This document shows, one piece after another, positions 7,096 to 16,719 of a stretch of 52,652 bases of DNA (position 1 is the stretch's first letter; the number at the start of each line of letters is the position of its first letter). Made by a program: the position numbers and the translations under genes. The notes under the pieces are model-generated. The model did no database searches, was not told where the DNA came from, and saw nothing but the letters and a program-made list of their open reading frames with translations. Source of the stretch: a bacterium (lineage in GTDB: Bacteria > Bdellovibrionota_G > JALEGL01); NCBI GenBank assembly GCA_022763185.1, contig JALEGL010000010.1, forward strand, positions 1 to 52,652. The letters run 5' to 3'.

Positions 7096-7545
7096 TTATT
7101 CTTTTTCTGAGTAACATGTCACTGATATTCCCAACATCTTACCTCTCGATTTATATATGAAGTTATTTGCATCATACACGGGATCTTTACTATAAACAGA
7201 TTTAGAACATCCTACTGCATTATTGCTTACTATTACGTCACCAACTCTGCATTCAACCCATATTCTTTCTGAGTTTGTTATTCCTAATTTACTTTGCTCC
7301 TTAGAGATTTTATCAATGTCATATTGAAACTGACATGAAGTATTTATCTCTTTATTATTTACACCATTTTGAATTAATTTATTTATATTACTATTAGTAT
7401 ATGAAGATTTTTTTCTATTTATAGGTTGCCCATAGACTTTTTCAATATCAATTTTCCATTGAATTACATTTGACGAACTATTGGCAAATAGATTAAAAAC
7501 AAATACGAATAAAGAGAATATAAGGAAAATTTGATAACGTTTCAT
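7096..7545 (-). CDS. Secreted protein of unknown function
   Basis: This is a 149-residue protein with a clear signal peptide (MKRYQIFLIFSLFVFVFNLF, cleavage probably after ANS or nearby). The mature part contains four Cys (TSCQF, VECRV, VGCSK, VTCYS), enough for two disulfides, and is rich in Asn and Ser. I do not recognise a family. It is a monocistronic minus-strand gene at the border between the AT-rich accessory region and the glmS operon. The gap 6944-7095 between it and the HEPN gene holds no repeat or gene that I can see. Confidence 0.6.
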   Translation of the reverse strand: MKRYQIFLIFSLFVFVFNLFANSSSNVIQWKIDIEKVYGQPINRKKSSYTNSNINKLIQNGVNNKEINTSCQFQYDIDKISKEQSKLGITNSERIWVECRVGDVIVSNNAVGCSKSVYSKDPVYDANNFIYKSRGKMLGISVTCYSEKE

Positions 7546-7655
7546 AATATAAATTATACATAGAATTAATACTTTTGGTAATTTTCAATTAAAAATTTTA
7601 TTCACTATAAAAATAAAAATCTCTAGTTACTACTTGGGATAATCCACTCTCTCCC

Positions 7656-9476
7656 CTACTCCACCGTAACAGCCTTAGCCAAATTTCTGGGCTGATCCAC
7701 ATCCAAGCCCTTTTGATCCGCTACATGATACGCAAAGAGCTGCAGCGGAATGTTTTCTAGAATGGGCCTGATTAAGGTGTGGCATTCTGGGATGCGTAAA
7801 CAATCATAGTTTTGATCCAGCTTTAAATCTTGTACCTGTTTTTCAGTACATACAATCAAGACTTTGGCATCCCTGGATTTAACCTCTTCTATGTTGGATA
7901 AAGTTTTTTCTTGATGAATACCCTCACCCAAAATGGCCATGACTGGCATGTTTTGATCTATCAGTGCAATGGGACCGTGCTTCATTTCTCCGGCGGCATA
8001 GGCTTCTGCGTGAATGTAAGAAATTTCTTTAAGCTTTAAAGCACCTTCAAGGGCTATGGCATAAGCATCTCCACGGCCTAAAAATAAAAAACTAGAATAC
8101 TGCATGTACTGCTGCGCCATGGAAGCCAAATTAAGGTTTAAATCTATGCACTGCTGTACGGCTTCTGGCAGATGCAAAATAGCATGCACCAGCTCACTGA
8201 CCTTGTCTTTACTCTTAGCCTGTAACATATGCACACACAGCATGGCCAGAACCGACAGTTGCGTTGAAAAAGCTTTGGTAGACGCCACACCAATTTCTGG
8301 ACCGGCTTGCGTGTACAAGACATAATCAGCGGCTCTGGCAATGGAGCTGTCCATGTTATTGCAAATGGCCAAGCAAGTTGCATTTTTATCTTTGGCTTCA
8401 TGCAATGCGGCCAAGGTGTCTGCGGTTTCTCCAGACTGGGATATGCCCACCCATAAGGTTTTATCATCTAAGATGGGGTCATTGTATCTAAACTCAGAAG
8501 CCAACTCCACATCACAAGGAATTCTTAAGTACCGCTCAAACCATTGTTTGGCCAATAGGCCAGAGTGGTAGGATGTTCCGCAAGCACAAAAAACTATTTT
8601 GTTGAATTCTTCTGTATCTAAGCCATCCAACTCAGACAAGCTGACTTTGGCTTCTTGCTCACTGATGCGTGAGCGCATGCTGTCAGCAATGGCTCTGGGT
8701 TGCTCTAAAATTTCTTTGTACATGAAGTGCTTGTGGCCATCTTTTTCTGCGGCTATGCGTGACCAGGTGATTTTTTTTACTTGGTAGTCTAATTCATTAT
8801 TATTAAAGTCTTTAAGCGTCAGCTGGTCTTTTTCTATGATGGCCATTTGATGATCTTCTAAAATCACCACATCTTGCGTGTATTCTAATAAAGCGGGGAT
8901 ATCTGAGGCCAAAAACATTTCATTGTTGCCCACTCCCACTATTAAAGGACTGGCATTTTTAGCCACCAAAATTTTTTCTGGCTCAGTGGTAGACATGGCG
9001 GCAAAAGCAAATGAACCTCTGAGTTGCGCAATACTAGTTAATACTGCCTGCTCAAAATCCAGGCCATTGTGTTTCATGTTGCACTCTATCAACAGTGGAA
9101 TGATTTCTGTGTCTGTCTCTGAGCTAAACTGTGCGCCCTTGTTGATTAAGTTTTGTTTGATCTCTAAATGGTTTTCTATGATGCCGTTATGCACCACCAC
9201 CACATGCTCTGCCCGGTGTGGATGGGCGTTTTCATCACTGGGCTTGCCATGCGTGGCCCAGCGGGTATGGCCTATGCCCACATGACCGGGGGCAGATTCA
9301 TGTTCCAGTTTTTTTTCTAGCTCTACCAACTTACCCTTGGCCCGAATCACCGAGATATCTTGATCTAAAACCGCAATTCCCGTTGAGTCATAGCCCCGGT
9401 ATTCTAGTTTTTTTAAATTGTTGATGACAATATCTTTGGCGTTTTGCTCACCAATGTAACCGGCAATTCCACACAT
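7656..9476 (-). CDS. glmS: Glutamine--fructose-6-phosphate aminotransferase (isomerizing)
   Basis: This 606-residue, full-length GlmS makes glucosamine-6-phosphate from fructose-6-phosphate and glutamine, the first step towards UDP-GlcNAc for peptidoglycan and lipopolysaccharide. The N-terminal Ntn glutaminase domain begins MCGIAGYIG with the nucleophile Cys2 and continues with LEYRGYDSTGIA, GHTRWATHG and HNGIIEN. Two SIS domains follow (FCACGTSYHSGL, GISQSGETADTL, STKAFSTQ), and the protein ends in the conserved LAKAVTVE. It lies 3 bases behind the glmU-like gene, an operon order common in proteobacteria. No glmS ribozyme was seen upstream, and none is expected inside an operon. Confidence 0.97.
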   Translation of the reverse strand: MCGIAGYIGEQNAKDIVINNLKKLEYRGYDSTGIAVLDQDISVIRAKGKLVELEKKLEHESAPGHVGIGHTRWATHGKPSDENAHPHRAEHVVVVHNGIIENHLEIKQNLINKGAQFSSETDTEIIPLLIECNMKHNGLDFEQAVLTSIAQLRGSFAFAAMSTTEPEKILVAKNASPLIVGVGNNEMFLASDIPALLEYTQDVVILEDHQMAIIEKDQLTLKDFNNNELDYQVKKITWSRIAAEKDGHKHFMYKEILEQPRAIADSMRSRISEQEAKVSLSELDGLDTEEFNKIVFCACGTSYHSGLLAKQWFERYLRIPCDVELASEFRYNDPILDDKTLWVGISQSGETADTLAALHEAKDKNATCLAICNNMDSSIARAADYVLYTQAGPEIGVASTKAFSTQLSVLAMLCVHMLQAKSKDKVSELVHAILHLPEAVQQCIDLNLNLASMAQQYMQYSSFLFLGRGDAYAIALEGALKLKEISYIHAEAYAAGEMKHGPIALIDQNMPVMAILGEGIHQEKTLSNIEEVKSRDAKVLIVCTEKQVQDLKLDQNYDCLRIPECHTLIRPILENIPLQLFAYHVADQKGLDVDQPRNLAKAVTVE

Positions 9477-9479
9477 GGC

Positions 9480-10523
9480 CTATTCTTCTCCTAAAACTGT
9501 GTTGGCCCCTAGCTTTACACCCTCACCCAGATTTGCATGATACACACTGCAATTGTTGGCAACCTTGACATGATCACCCAATTGGCTGTTAATGATGCAA
9601 GTGCCTGAAGCAATGTGGTTGTTTTTACCCAGCTCGCTTTGCCCTCTCACAATAACCTCGCCCTGCAAAGCAGAATCTTGGCCAATTTTAACTTCTGATT
9701 CAAGCGTGATGCTGGCTGGATCTTCTAAATGAACGCCGTTATCCAGAAAATAAGAGGCTTTTTCATCCAAAAAGAAACGAGTGACATCAGCCAAGGCGCT
9801 TCTGTCATTGACGCCCATGATTTCTAAAGACTCTTTTAAAACCATGCGTCCCACGCGTAAATTTTGGCTGCGGGCCATTTCTACCAAATCGGTCAAATAC
9901 AGCTCATTTTGTTTGTTGGCTGGCTTAAGCTGCGTGATATTCTCCCATAAAAATTTGGAATCATAGATACCTATGCCGGTATTGATTTCACAAATTTCAC
10001 GTTCATAGGCTGTGGCATCACGGTGTTCTACTATTTTGGATACGCTGCCATCGGCATTGACAATCACCCGACCATAGCCATCAGGATCGTCCATTTCAGC
10101 GGTAAGAATGGTTAAGGCATGCTTGGCAGATTCATGCATCATCCACAAACGGCGCAAAGTTTCCACTCTAATCCCAGGGATATCCCCATACAAAACCACA
10201 ATGGGCCCAGAAAAATCAGCAAAGCTGTCTTTGGCTCTGGCCACAGCATCGCCTGTGCCTTTGGGATTATCTTGCATCACCCAATCAATGTTTTTTTCAG
10301 CCTTGAAATAATTTTGCACTTGATCGGCCTGATGGCCAATAACAACGGCTGTTTTTGATGCTTGCAATTGTTGCGCAGTGCGAATAACATAGTGAAGCAT
10401 GGGTTTTCCTGCTATTTTGTGCAATACTTTTGCAATATTGGAGTCCATGCGAGTTCCCTTGCCGGCGGCAAGGATAATGGCAGCCAATGGGTGCTCAGGA
10501 TGTTGGTGCTGTGGTGATGTCAT
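9480..10523 (-). CDS. glmU: GlmU-like N-acetylglucosamine-1-phosphate uridylyltransferase, C-terminally short
   Basis: The N-terminal pyrophosphorylase domain (about 1-230) has the family signature AAIILAAGKGTRMDSNIAKV, then GKPMLHYVI, DNPKGTGDAV and YGDIPGI. It transfers UMP to GlcNAc-1-phosphate. The left-handed beta-helix that should carry the acetyltransferase is only started (about 260-347, with hexapeptide-like VKIGQDSALQGEVIVRG) and the protein stops at 347 residues. E. coli GlmU has 456. The part with the catalytic His and the acetyl-CoA site is absent, and glmS begins 3 bases later, so nothing is hidden downstream. Acetylation of glucosamine-1-phosphate would need another protein. 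The start ATG lies in a divergent region facing the kinase gene. Confidence 0.85.
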   Translation of the reverse strand: MTSPQHQHPEHPLAAIILAAGKGTRMDSNIAKVLHKIAGKPMLHYVIRTAQQLQASKTAVVIGHQADQVQNYFKAEKNIDWVMQDNPKGTGDAVARAKDSFADFSGPIVVLYGDIPGIRVETLRRLWMMHESAKHALTILTAEMDDPDGYGRVIVNADGSVSKIVEHRDATAYEREICEINTGIGIYDSKFLWENITQLKPANKQNELYLTDLVEMARSQNLRVGRMVLKESLEIMGVNDRSALADVTRFFLDEKASYFLDNGVHLEDPASITLESEVKIGQDSALQGEVIVRGQSELGKNNHIASGTCIINSQLGDHVKVANNCSVYHANLGEGVKLGANTVLGEE

Positions 10524-10616
10524 AATGAATATGCGTTATAAACTGAAGTTAGGCAGTAGACAAGGAATAAAAATTGCGCACACAACTAGAAAAAAGCGAG
10601 GAAAAACAAAAGCTTA

Positions 10617-12854
10617 ATGTCTTATAGATATCCGATAAAATTTGGTAAATACCTGCTTACCCGTAGAATTGCCGTTGGCGGTATGGCTGAAGTCTTTAAA
10701 GCCAAACTCTATGGCCCCAGAGGCTTTGAAAAAACCTTGGCCATCAAGCGTATTTTGCCAGAATTCAGTGAAGATGAAGATTTTGTGGCCATGTTTGTGG
10801 ATGAAGCCAGAATTTCATCCAAGCTTCATCATGGAAACATTGTTCAAGTCTTTGATTTTGGTCAAGTTGAAGATGCTTATTATCTGGCCATGGAGTTTGT
10901 TGATGGCAGCAATCTTAAAAATCTATACAGAAAAACCTTAAAATCTCAGAATCTGTTTCCAAGACATCTGGCTATATATATTGCCTTACAGGTTGCTAAA
11001 GCCTTGGAATATGCCCATCAAATCAAGCAAGATGATGATGACAATACGCTTGAGTTGGTTCACAGAGATATCAGCCCACAAAATATTTTAATAGCACACG
11101 ATGGCCAAGTCAAACTCACTGATTTTGGCATAGCCAAAGCCAGCATTAAACTGTCCAAAACTCAACCGGGCAAGGTTCAGGGTAAGTTAAGTTATATGTC
11201 ACCTGAGCAAGCCATGGGCAAAAACCTGGATAGACGGTCAGATATCTTTTCTTTAGGCATCATTCTTTATGAATTAATTTCTGGTGAAAAAGTCTACAGC
11301 TCTGAAGACACCCGTGAACGTTACAAACGCATCCGCAAAGCCCAAATTGAGCCTTTAAAATCCCTAGCACCTGATATTTCTGACTACCTCAATCAAAGCA
11401 TCATGCAGCTCTTGGAAAAAGACCCGTGGGCACGCCCCAATAACTGTTCAGAAGTGATTCAAAAACTATCTGAATCTATTAAAAAATACAGCATGGATGA
11501 GCTGGCTTCAGAGCTATCGACATTAATGCACAGCCAGTTTCCCAAAGAAAGCAGCACTGAGTCCAGCCAGCTCAACAAAACCCCTTCTTTATTGGATGTA
11601 CCCGGCCATTTAATTGAAGAGATCTCAGCTCAAACAGAAGTGCGCCCCGATGATTTAAGCTCTATTGATCACGAAGTAGAGCAACAAAACGTTAAAAAAG
11701 AGCCCCTACTCTTACACAAAATCAAAGAGTGGTTTCAAATGGCCTCTATATATTTGTTTGAGGGCCAAAGAAAAAAATACACTTTTGGACTGCTCATTAT
11801 TATGCTCTTTATCAGTGTTGCCAGTTCTTTTTTTCTTAACACCTTTAATTCTGCAAAACCTAAGCGTGCAGCCATTGAAAAGCCCGCAAGCCCTAATCAA
11901 GAACCAAAAAATCCGATTGTAAACGATCAAACTCAAGAAGATCAAAATAGACCAAGCCCAGATCAAGACCTTGAAGAACTGAGTTCCATTACACAAAAAG
12001 ATCCCCCTAATCTTGATGAAAGCCAAAGCAACTTTTCTGACAATGAACAACCTCGTTCTGTTGGCTCTGGCAATGATGTTAAAACCATAGTCCAACTCAA
12101 ACAAAGACAAGAAAAAATCCACCAAGACCTGGAAGCTGAACAAACCATTCAAGAACTGCAAAAAGACCTTGCCAGCCTTAAGCAAGAAAACCAAGAAAAA
12201 GCCCAAGCTTTAGAGCAAGCCCTGGATGAACTGGAATCGCTAAAAAAAGGGACTCAACAAGAAGTGGTCAAGCAGTGTCCTTCTGGCATGAAAAAAGTTC
12301 AAGGAGGTTCTTTTGAGTATGGTTCTGATGAAAATGATCCTGATCGCAATGACCTAACCGAGCCCTTAGCCAAAGAAAGCAAAGTTAAAACCTTTTGCAT
12401 GGATCAATTTGAGTACAGCACTCAAAAAAACTCTCTGCCCAGAGTCAATGTTTCTTGGCAAAGAGCCTTAGAGTCCTGTCAGCAGCAGAAGAAAAGGCTG
12501 TGTACGGCAGTTGAGTGGGAATATGCATGCAAATCTTTAGAAGATAGCAAGTACGGTTTTTCAACATCTTTTGAACAAAGCCAATGTGCCATTCAAAATG
12601 ACACATTTGAAACCCAAACACTGCAAAACAATTCAAGCAAGAGTGCCTGCAAAAACAGTTTGGATATTTATAACCTCAGCGGCAATGTTCTTGAGTGGAC
12701 ACAAAGCTCAGGGAAACATAGCCCCAATAGCTATGTTGCTAAGGGTGGTTCAATGCAAAGGCCTCTATACCAAGCCCGTTGCTCTGCACAAATTGAACTG
12801 GACGCCGACCTACAAGAGCCTGACTTGGGCTTTAGGTGTTGCAAAAACTTCTAA
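10617..12854 (+). CDS. Membrane-anchored Ser/Thr protein kinase with C-terminal FGE-sulfatase (SUMF1-like) domain
   Basis: This is a 745-residue protein. The eukaryote-like kinase domain (about 8-275) has the Gly loop IAVGGMAEVF, AIK with Lys44, HRDISPQN at 149-156, DFG at 169-171 and an APE-like SPEQA, so it looks active. After a Ser-rich linker there is one membrane segment (about 389-409), then a Gln/Glu-rich periplasmic coiled coil (about 490-545). A formylglycine-generating-enzyme-type fold follows (about 553-745), with NVSWQRALESC, LCTAVEWEYACK, LSGNVLEWT, KGGS and LGFRCC. The kinase would be cytoplasmic and the FGE-like part periplasmic, probably a ligand or signal sensor rather than an enzyme (inference). 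Its N-lobe closely resembles the kinase at 15286, so the two are paralogues. Confidence 0.88.
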   Translation: MSYRYPIKFGKYLLTRRIAVGGMAEVFKAKLYGPRGFEKTLAIKRILPEFSEDEDFVAMFVDEARISSKLHHGNIVQVFDFGQVEDAYYLAMEFVDGSNLKNLYRKTLKSQNLFPRHLAIYIALQVAKALEYAHQIKQDDDDNTLELVHRDISPQNILIAHDGQVKLTDFGIAKASIKLSKTQPGKVQGKLSYMSPEQAMGKNLDRRSDIFSLGIILYELISGEKVYSSEDTRERYKRIRKAQIEPLKSLAPDISDYLNQSIMQLLEKDPWARPNNCSEVIQKLSESIKKYSMDELASELSTLMHSQFPKESSTESSQLNKTPSLLDVPGHLIEEISAQTEVRPDDLSSIDHEVEQQNVKKEPLLLHKIKEWFQMASIYLFEGQRKKYTFGLLIIMLFISVASSFFLNTFNSAKPKRAAIEKPASPNQEPKNPIVNDQTQEDQNRPSPDQDLEELSSITQKDPPNLDESQSNFSDNEQPRSVGSGNDVKTIVQLKQRQEKIHQDLEAEQTIQELQKDLASLKQENQEKAQALEQALDELESLKKGTQQEVVKQCPSGMKKVQGGSFEYGSDENDPDRNDLTEPLAKESKVKTFCMDQFEYSTQKNSLPRVNVSWQRALESCQQQKKRLCTAVEWEYACKSLEDSKYGFSTSFEQSQCAIQNDTFETQTLQNNSSKSACKNSLDIYNLSGNVLEWTQSSGKHSPNSYVAKGGSMQRPLYQARCSAQIELDADLQEPDLGFRCCKNF

Positions 12855-12949
12855 GGGGCCATATTCTTAAGGCCTCAAGCAAAAAATGAATCGCAGAACT
12901 GCACTATCTGTTTGCAAGCTTGCGCATAAACAGACATAATAGAAGTTAT

Positions 12950-13873
12950 ATGTTTTATCAACGTTACTTTTTATTGCTCGTTTTCTCTTTACTCTCTGTG
13001 ATTCATGCTGGCAGTATTGTTGTCATCCAAGGCAATCACACGGCCTTTGGTCAGAAATATTTTGCTGGCTTCTCTTCTTTGGTGAAGCACAAGGTCTCTG
13101 CTTATAAATACAGTCCTGACAGCGAGCTGTCCCTGATGGGTAAAATTCATAGTATCAGACCAGATTTAATCATGACCATAGGTGCTGTCCCCTTGCAAAA
13201 GCTCCTTAAAAAGTTTTCAACCACGCCCATCATTGCTGCTGACTACTACGATGGCACATTAAAAGCCAAAGCCAATTTAGTCATGCTTGGCCAAGCGCAA
13301 CCCATTGAACATGCCTTTGATATTGTGGACATGGTTTTTAAAACACCCATCACCTGGGGTGTTATTTATGATCCAAAGTATTCTCAAGCCGATTACGATG
13401 CTATCACCGCTCTGGCAAAAAAAAAGAACATTAAAGTTTTGGCGGTAAAAGCCGATAAAATTATTGATATCAAATCTGCTCTACCGGCATTTAAAGGAAA
13501 AATTCAGGCTTTTCTTCAACTCAGAGATATTACACTCAATCACCCCGATGCCAATGAAGCCATTGGTAGCTTTTGCCAACAAAATGGCATTGCCTGGGTA
13601 TCTTTAAACCCCTACAATGCCACGCAATACACGCCACTTTTTAGTGCCAGCATAGACCCCATTGTTTTAGGAGAAAAGGCCCACCGTTTGGCTGATAATA
13701 TTATCAGCACCAATACCCTTTCAAAATACACCACGCCCAAAGAAACCCATTCTGAAATCATCAGCACTTTATCCATGAGTACTTTATCAAAGCTGGGTGT
13801 TTCTAATGATCACATCTTAAATGTCCTCAACAGCATAACCAATCAAGGTATCCGTGTTCTTCTGGTCAAGTAA
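12950..13873 (+). CDS. ABC transporter substrate-binding protein (ABC_sub_bind / TrpX-like)
   Basis: This is a 307-residue protein starting at the ATG at 12950; an in-frame TTG at 12920 would add residues before the signal peptide. The signal peptide is MFYQRYFLLLVFSLLSVIHA. The mature protein follows the periplasmic-binding fold of the ABC_sub_bind family: IVVIQGNHTAFGQKYFAGF, RPDLIMTIGAVPLQKLL, a hinge region TPITWGVIYDPKYSQADYD, and a C-terminal lobe with NATQYTPLFSASIDP. Its ligand cannot be read from the sequence; relatives bind small molecules such as aromatic amino acids. No permease or ATPase gene is adjacent, so it may work with a transporter elsewhere or as a sensor for the neighbouring kinases. 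Confidence 0.75.
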   Translation: MFYQRYFLLLVFSLLSVIHAGSIVVIQGNHTAFGQKYFAGFSSLVKHKVSAYKYSPDSELSLMGKIHSIRPDLIMTIGAVPLQKLLKKFSTTPIIAADYYDGTLKAKANLVMLGQAQPIEHAFDIVDMVFKTPITWGVIYDPKYSQADYDAITALAKKKNIKVLAVKADKIIDIKSALPAFKGKIQAFLQLRDITLNHPDANEAIGSFCQQNGIAWVSLNPYNATQYTPLFSASIDPIVLGEKAHRLADNIISTNTLSKYTTPKETHSEIISTLSMSTLSKLGVSNDHILNVLNSITNQGIRVLLVK

Positions 13874-13964
13874 AGCTTTCTACAACTTTGCAATTTAAAT
13901 AATCTCTGGTAAGAGCAAGCTTTGCCTTTGTAAATTTGTTTTAAAGAAAAGAGCTCTAAGATTT

Positions 13965-15272
13965 ATGACCCAAAAACCTGCAAAAAAAGACACCTCCATG
14001 GAAAAAATTGTTTCCTTATGCAAAAGAAGAGGCTTTATTTACCCTTCCAGTGAAATTTATGGTGGCCTCAACAGCTGCTATGATTATGGTCCCTTAGGCA
14101 TTGAATTAAAAAAACGCATCAAGGATTACTGGTGGAACTCCATGGTGAGAAGCCAACAAAACATTGAAGGCCTGGACAGCTCTATCTTAATGCATCCTAC
14201 CATTTGGCAAGCCTCTGGCCATGTAGAAAATTTTACTGACCCTATGGTAGATTGTAAAAATTGCAAAAGCCGTTATCGTGCTGATCAGCTTGAAAATCCA
14301 GACCAATGTCCCAATTGTAAAAAAAATGAACTGACTGAAGCTCGTCAATTTAATCTGATGTTCAAAACGTTTATGGGTCCTGTTGAAGACAGTGCCAATG
14401 TTGTATTTTTACGTCCAGAAACTGCCCAGGGTATTTATGTTAATTACCAAAATGTTTTAACCACTTCCAGACAGAAATTGCCTTTTGGCATAGCACAAAT
14501 TGGTAAAGCGTTTCGCAATGAAATTACGCCTGGCAATTTCACCTTTAGAACCCGTGAGTTTGAACAAATGGAAATGCAATATTTTGTTAAGCCCGGACAA
14601 GATGATCAAGAACTTGAAGCCTGGAAAGAAAAACGTTGGCAGTGGTATTTAAGCCTTGGCATAAATCCAAAAAAATTACGCTTTCATCAACACACCGAAA
14701 ATGAATTGGCTCACTATGCCAAGGGCGCGTTTGATATTGAGTATGAATTTCCTTTTGGTTGGCATGAGCTTGAAGGCATCCATAACCGCACAGATTTTGA
14801 TTTAAAACGTCATGAAGAATATTCCAAAAAAAATCTGCACTACTATGATGAAGCCAGTAAAGAAAAATACCTTCCTTACATTATTGAAACTTCCGCAGGT
14901 TGTGATCGCAGTATCTTATCTGTTTTATGTGATGCCTATCATGAAGAAGAAGAGCGGGTGGTTATGAAATTTTCGCCTAAGCTTGCGCCCATTCAGATAG
15001 CTCTGTTGCCTTTGGTTAAAAAAGACGGTTTACCTGAAAAAGCCAAAGCTGCTCAAGCCAATATTGATTCACAGTGGGTCAGCTTCTATGATGAAAGCGG
15101 TTCCATTGGTAAACGTTACCGCCGTCAAGATGAAATTGGCACACCCTTTTGTGCTACCTTTGATCACGACAGCAATGAAAAAAATACGGTGACTGTTCGT
15201 CATAGAGATAGCATGCAGCAAGAGAGTGTTCATATTGATCAACTGAACCAATTTCTAGCGGATCATATATAA
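13965..15272 (+). CDS. glyS: Glycyl-tRNA synthetase, single-chain eukaryote/archaeal-type
   Basis: This is a 435-residue class II synthetase that charges tRNA-Gly as a homodimer. Visible marks are [31 protein letters not shown], a zinc-type pair CKNCKSRY and CPNCKK, motif 2 ([20 protein letters not shown]) and motif 3 with [10 protein letters not shown]. The C-terminal anticodon-binding domain includes [13 protein letters not shown]. Length fits the alpha2 form; it is not the bacterial alpha2-beta2 GlyQ/GlyS type. The gene follows the binding protein after 91 bases and precedes the second kinase by 13 bases, so it may share an mRNA with the kinase. Confidence 0.95.
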   Translation: MTQKPAKKDTSMEKIVSLCKRRGFIYPSSEIYGGLNSCYDYGPLGIELKKRIKDYWWNSMVRSQQNIEGLDSSILMHPTIWQASGHVENFTDPMVDCKNCKSRYRADQLENPDQCPNCKKNELTEARQFNLMFKTFMGPVEDSANVVFLRPETAQGIYVNYQNVLTTSRQKLPFGIAQIGKAFRNEITPGNFTFRTREFEQMEMQYFVKPGQDDQELEAWKEKRWQWYLSLGINPKKLRFHQHTENELAHYAKGAFDIEYEFPFGWHELEGIHNRTDFDLKRHEEYSKKNLHYYDEASKEKYLPYIIETSAGCDRSILSVLCDAYHEEEERVVMKFSPKLAPIQIALLPLVKKDGLPEKAKAAQANIDSQWVSFYDESGSIGKRYRRQDEIGTPFCATFDHDSNEKNTVTVRHRDSMQQESVHIDQLNQFLADHI

Positions 15273-15285
15273 GCAATAAATCACA

Positions 15286-16719
15286 ATGAACTTGGGTGAA
15301 TATCACATAGTGGCAAAAATTGGCCAAGGTGGTATGGCCGAAGTTTTCAAAGCAAGCAAAGCAGGGGCAAAGGGATTTAAAAAAACCTTTGCCTTAAAGA
15401 GAATTTTACCCCCTTTCTCAGACAAAAAACATTTTACCAACATGCTTTTTGATGAGGCTCACCTTCAAGCACAACTCAATCATCCCAATTTAGTTCAAGT
15501 CTATGACTTTGCTCATGATCAAGAGCAGTATTATTTAATTATGGAATATGTTGATGGTATTTCTCTAAGAGATCTAAGTCGTCAACTTTGGGCTAGGCAT
15601 GAAAAGATCCCCTGGCAGGTTAGTCTTTATACCATCAGCCAAATGTTAAAAGCTTTGCAGTATATTCATCACAAAAAAAATGAATCTGAATCACTGAATA
15701 TTGTTCATCGTGATGTGAGTCCACAAAACATTTTATTGGCCCGCAATGGTCAAGTCAAACTGGCTGACTTTGGCATTGCTTGGTCAACACTAAAACAAGA
15801 GCAAACGCGATCCGGTGTACTCAAAGGCAAAACATCCTATTTGTCACCTCAACAATTAAACAATACGCCCATCACTGCTTTTACAGATATTTTTGCTACT
15901 GCTATCATTCTTTATGAGCTGATCTGTCAACGCAATCCCTTTCTTGGCCAAAGCGATTATGCAACCATGAAAAATATTGAAGATCTCAATTATATTAACT
16001 CAAAACAACTTGCACCCGATGTTCCACAAAATATCCATCAACTTCTCAACAGTATTTTAAGTTGTAATGACCTTGATTTATCTGCACAAGACATGCTCAT
16101 GCAAATAAACGCCATTCAAGAAAATGACTGGCTGTTAAATGGTGATATTTTATTTACAACTTGGCTAGAGCAACAAAGCCTCATCACTGAAGACAGCAAA
16201 CATGAAGCCTTAGATAAAACAATTTTTTTAACGCACCCTCATACGCAAACCCATAAAACAAAAATCTCTAAAAAAACACCCTACTTTGTACTCTTCTTTA
16301 CAACTTCATTGCTTGTGATTGTATTGTGGCATCAAGGCTACTTTCAAGAGAAGCTACAGCATAAAACACCTCAACAGGTTTTAGACAAAAAGAAACCACC
16401 TAATACAGCGAAACAATCAAGCACTCCTGTTGCTGTAGCAAAGCCTGTAGCTAAAAACAATAAAAAGAAACCGCAAGACTTTTTAAAAAAAAGGCCTCTG
16501 CCATCATCTAAAAAGCTATCCAAAGTAAATTTTATAGGGCCAGAGGGATCAACCATTGTAATCAACGGTGAACATAAACAGATTTTACCTGCGCATGCCC
16601 TTAAACTAGAGGCTGGAACTTATCTTGTACAATGGACTTTAAAAACTGGGCAGAACAAGATTAAACGCATACAATTAAAAGAAGACAGCACAAAAATATT
16701 GCTATGGCATTCTTTTTAA
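15286..16719 (+). CDS. Membrane-anchored Ser/Thr protein kinase with PEGA-like C-terminus
   Basis: This is a 477-residue protein. The kinase domain (about 5-270) has IGQGGMAEVF, ALK with Lys38, HRDVSPQN at 140-147, DFG at 160-162 and SPQQL in place of APE, so it is probably active. A single membrane segment (about 331-350, VLFFTTSLLVIVLW) is followed by a Lys/Pro-rich linker and a small beta domain (about 424-477). That domain has GPEGSTIVINGE and LEAGTYLVQW, which resembles PEGA or similar surface-layer domains. It shares the N-lobe sequence with the kinase at 10617. The stop overlaps the next gene by 16 bases, suggesting that the downstream membrane peptidase is co-translated and possibly functionally linked. 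Confidence 0.88.
   Translation: MNLGEYHIVAKIGQGGMAEVFKASKAGAKGFKKTFALKRILPPFSDKKHFTNMLFDEAHLQAQLNHPNLVQVYDFAHDQEQYYLIMEYVDGISLRDLSRQLWARHEKIPWQVSLYTISQMLKALQYIHHKKNESESLNIVHRDVSPQNILLARNGQVKLADFGIAWSTLKQEQTRSGVLKGKTSYLSPQQLNNTPITAFTDIFATAIILYELICQRNPFLGQSDYATMKNIEDLNYINSKQLAPDVPQNIHQLLNSILSCNDLDLSAQDMLMQINAIQENDWLLNGDILFTTWLEQQSLITEDSKHEALDKTIFLTHPHTQTHKTKISKKTPYFVLFFTTSLLVIVLWHQGYFQEKLQHKTPQQVLDKKKPPNTAKQSSTPVAVAKPVAKNNKKKPQDFLKKRPLPSSKKLSKVNFIGPEGSTIVINGEHKQILPAHALKLEAGTYLVQWTLKTGQNKIKRIQLKEDSTKILLWHSF

Noticed and set aside
8104-9424. Several open frames on the plus strand inside glmS
   Set aside because: They are antisense shadows of a fully conserved gene, with no ribosome-binding sites and no recognisable protein features.
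11712-12206. Minus-strand 164-codon open frame inside the kinase/FGE gene
   Set aside because: It covers the Gln/Glu-rich coiled-coil coding region, whose complement is naturally open, and it has no start signals.
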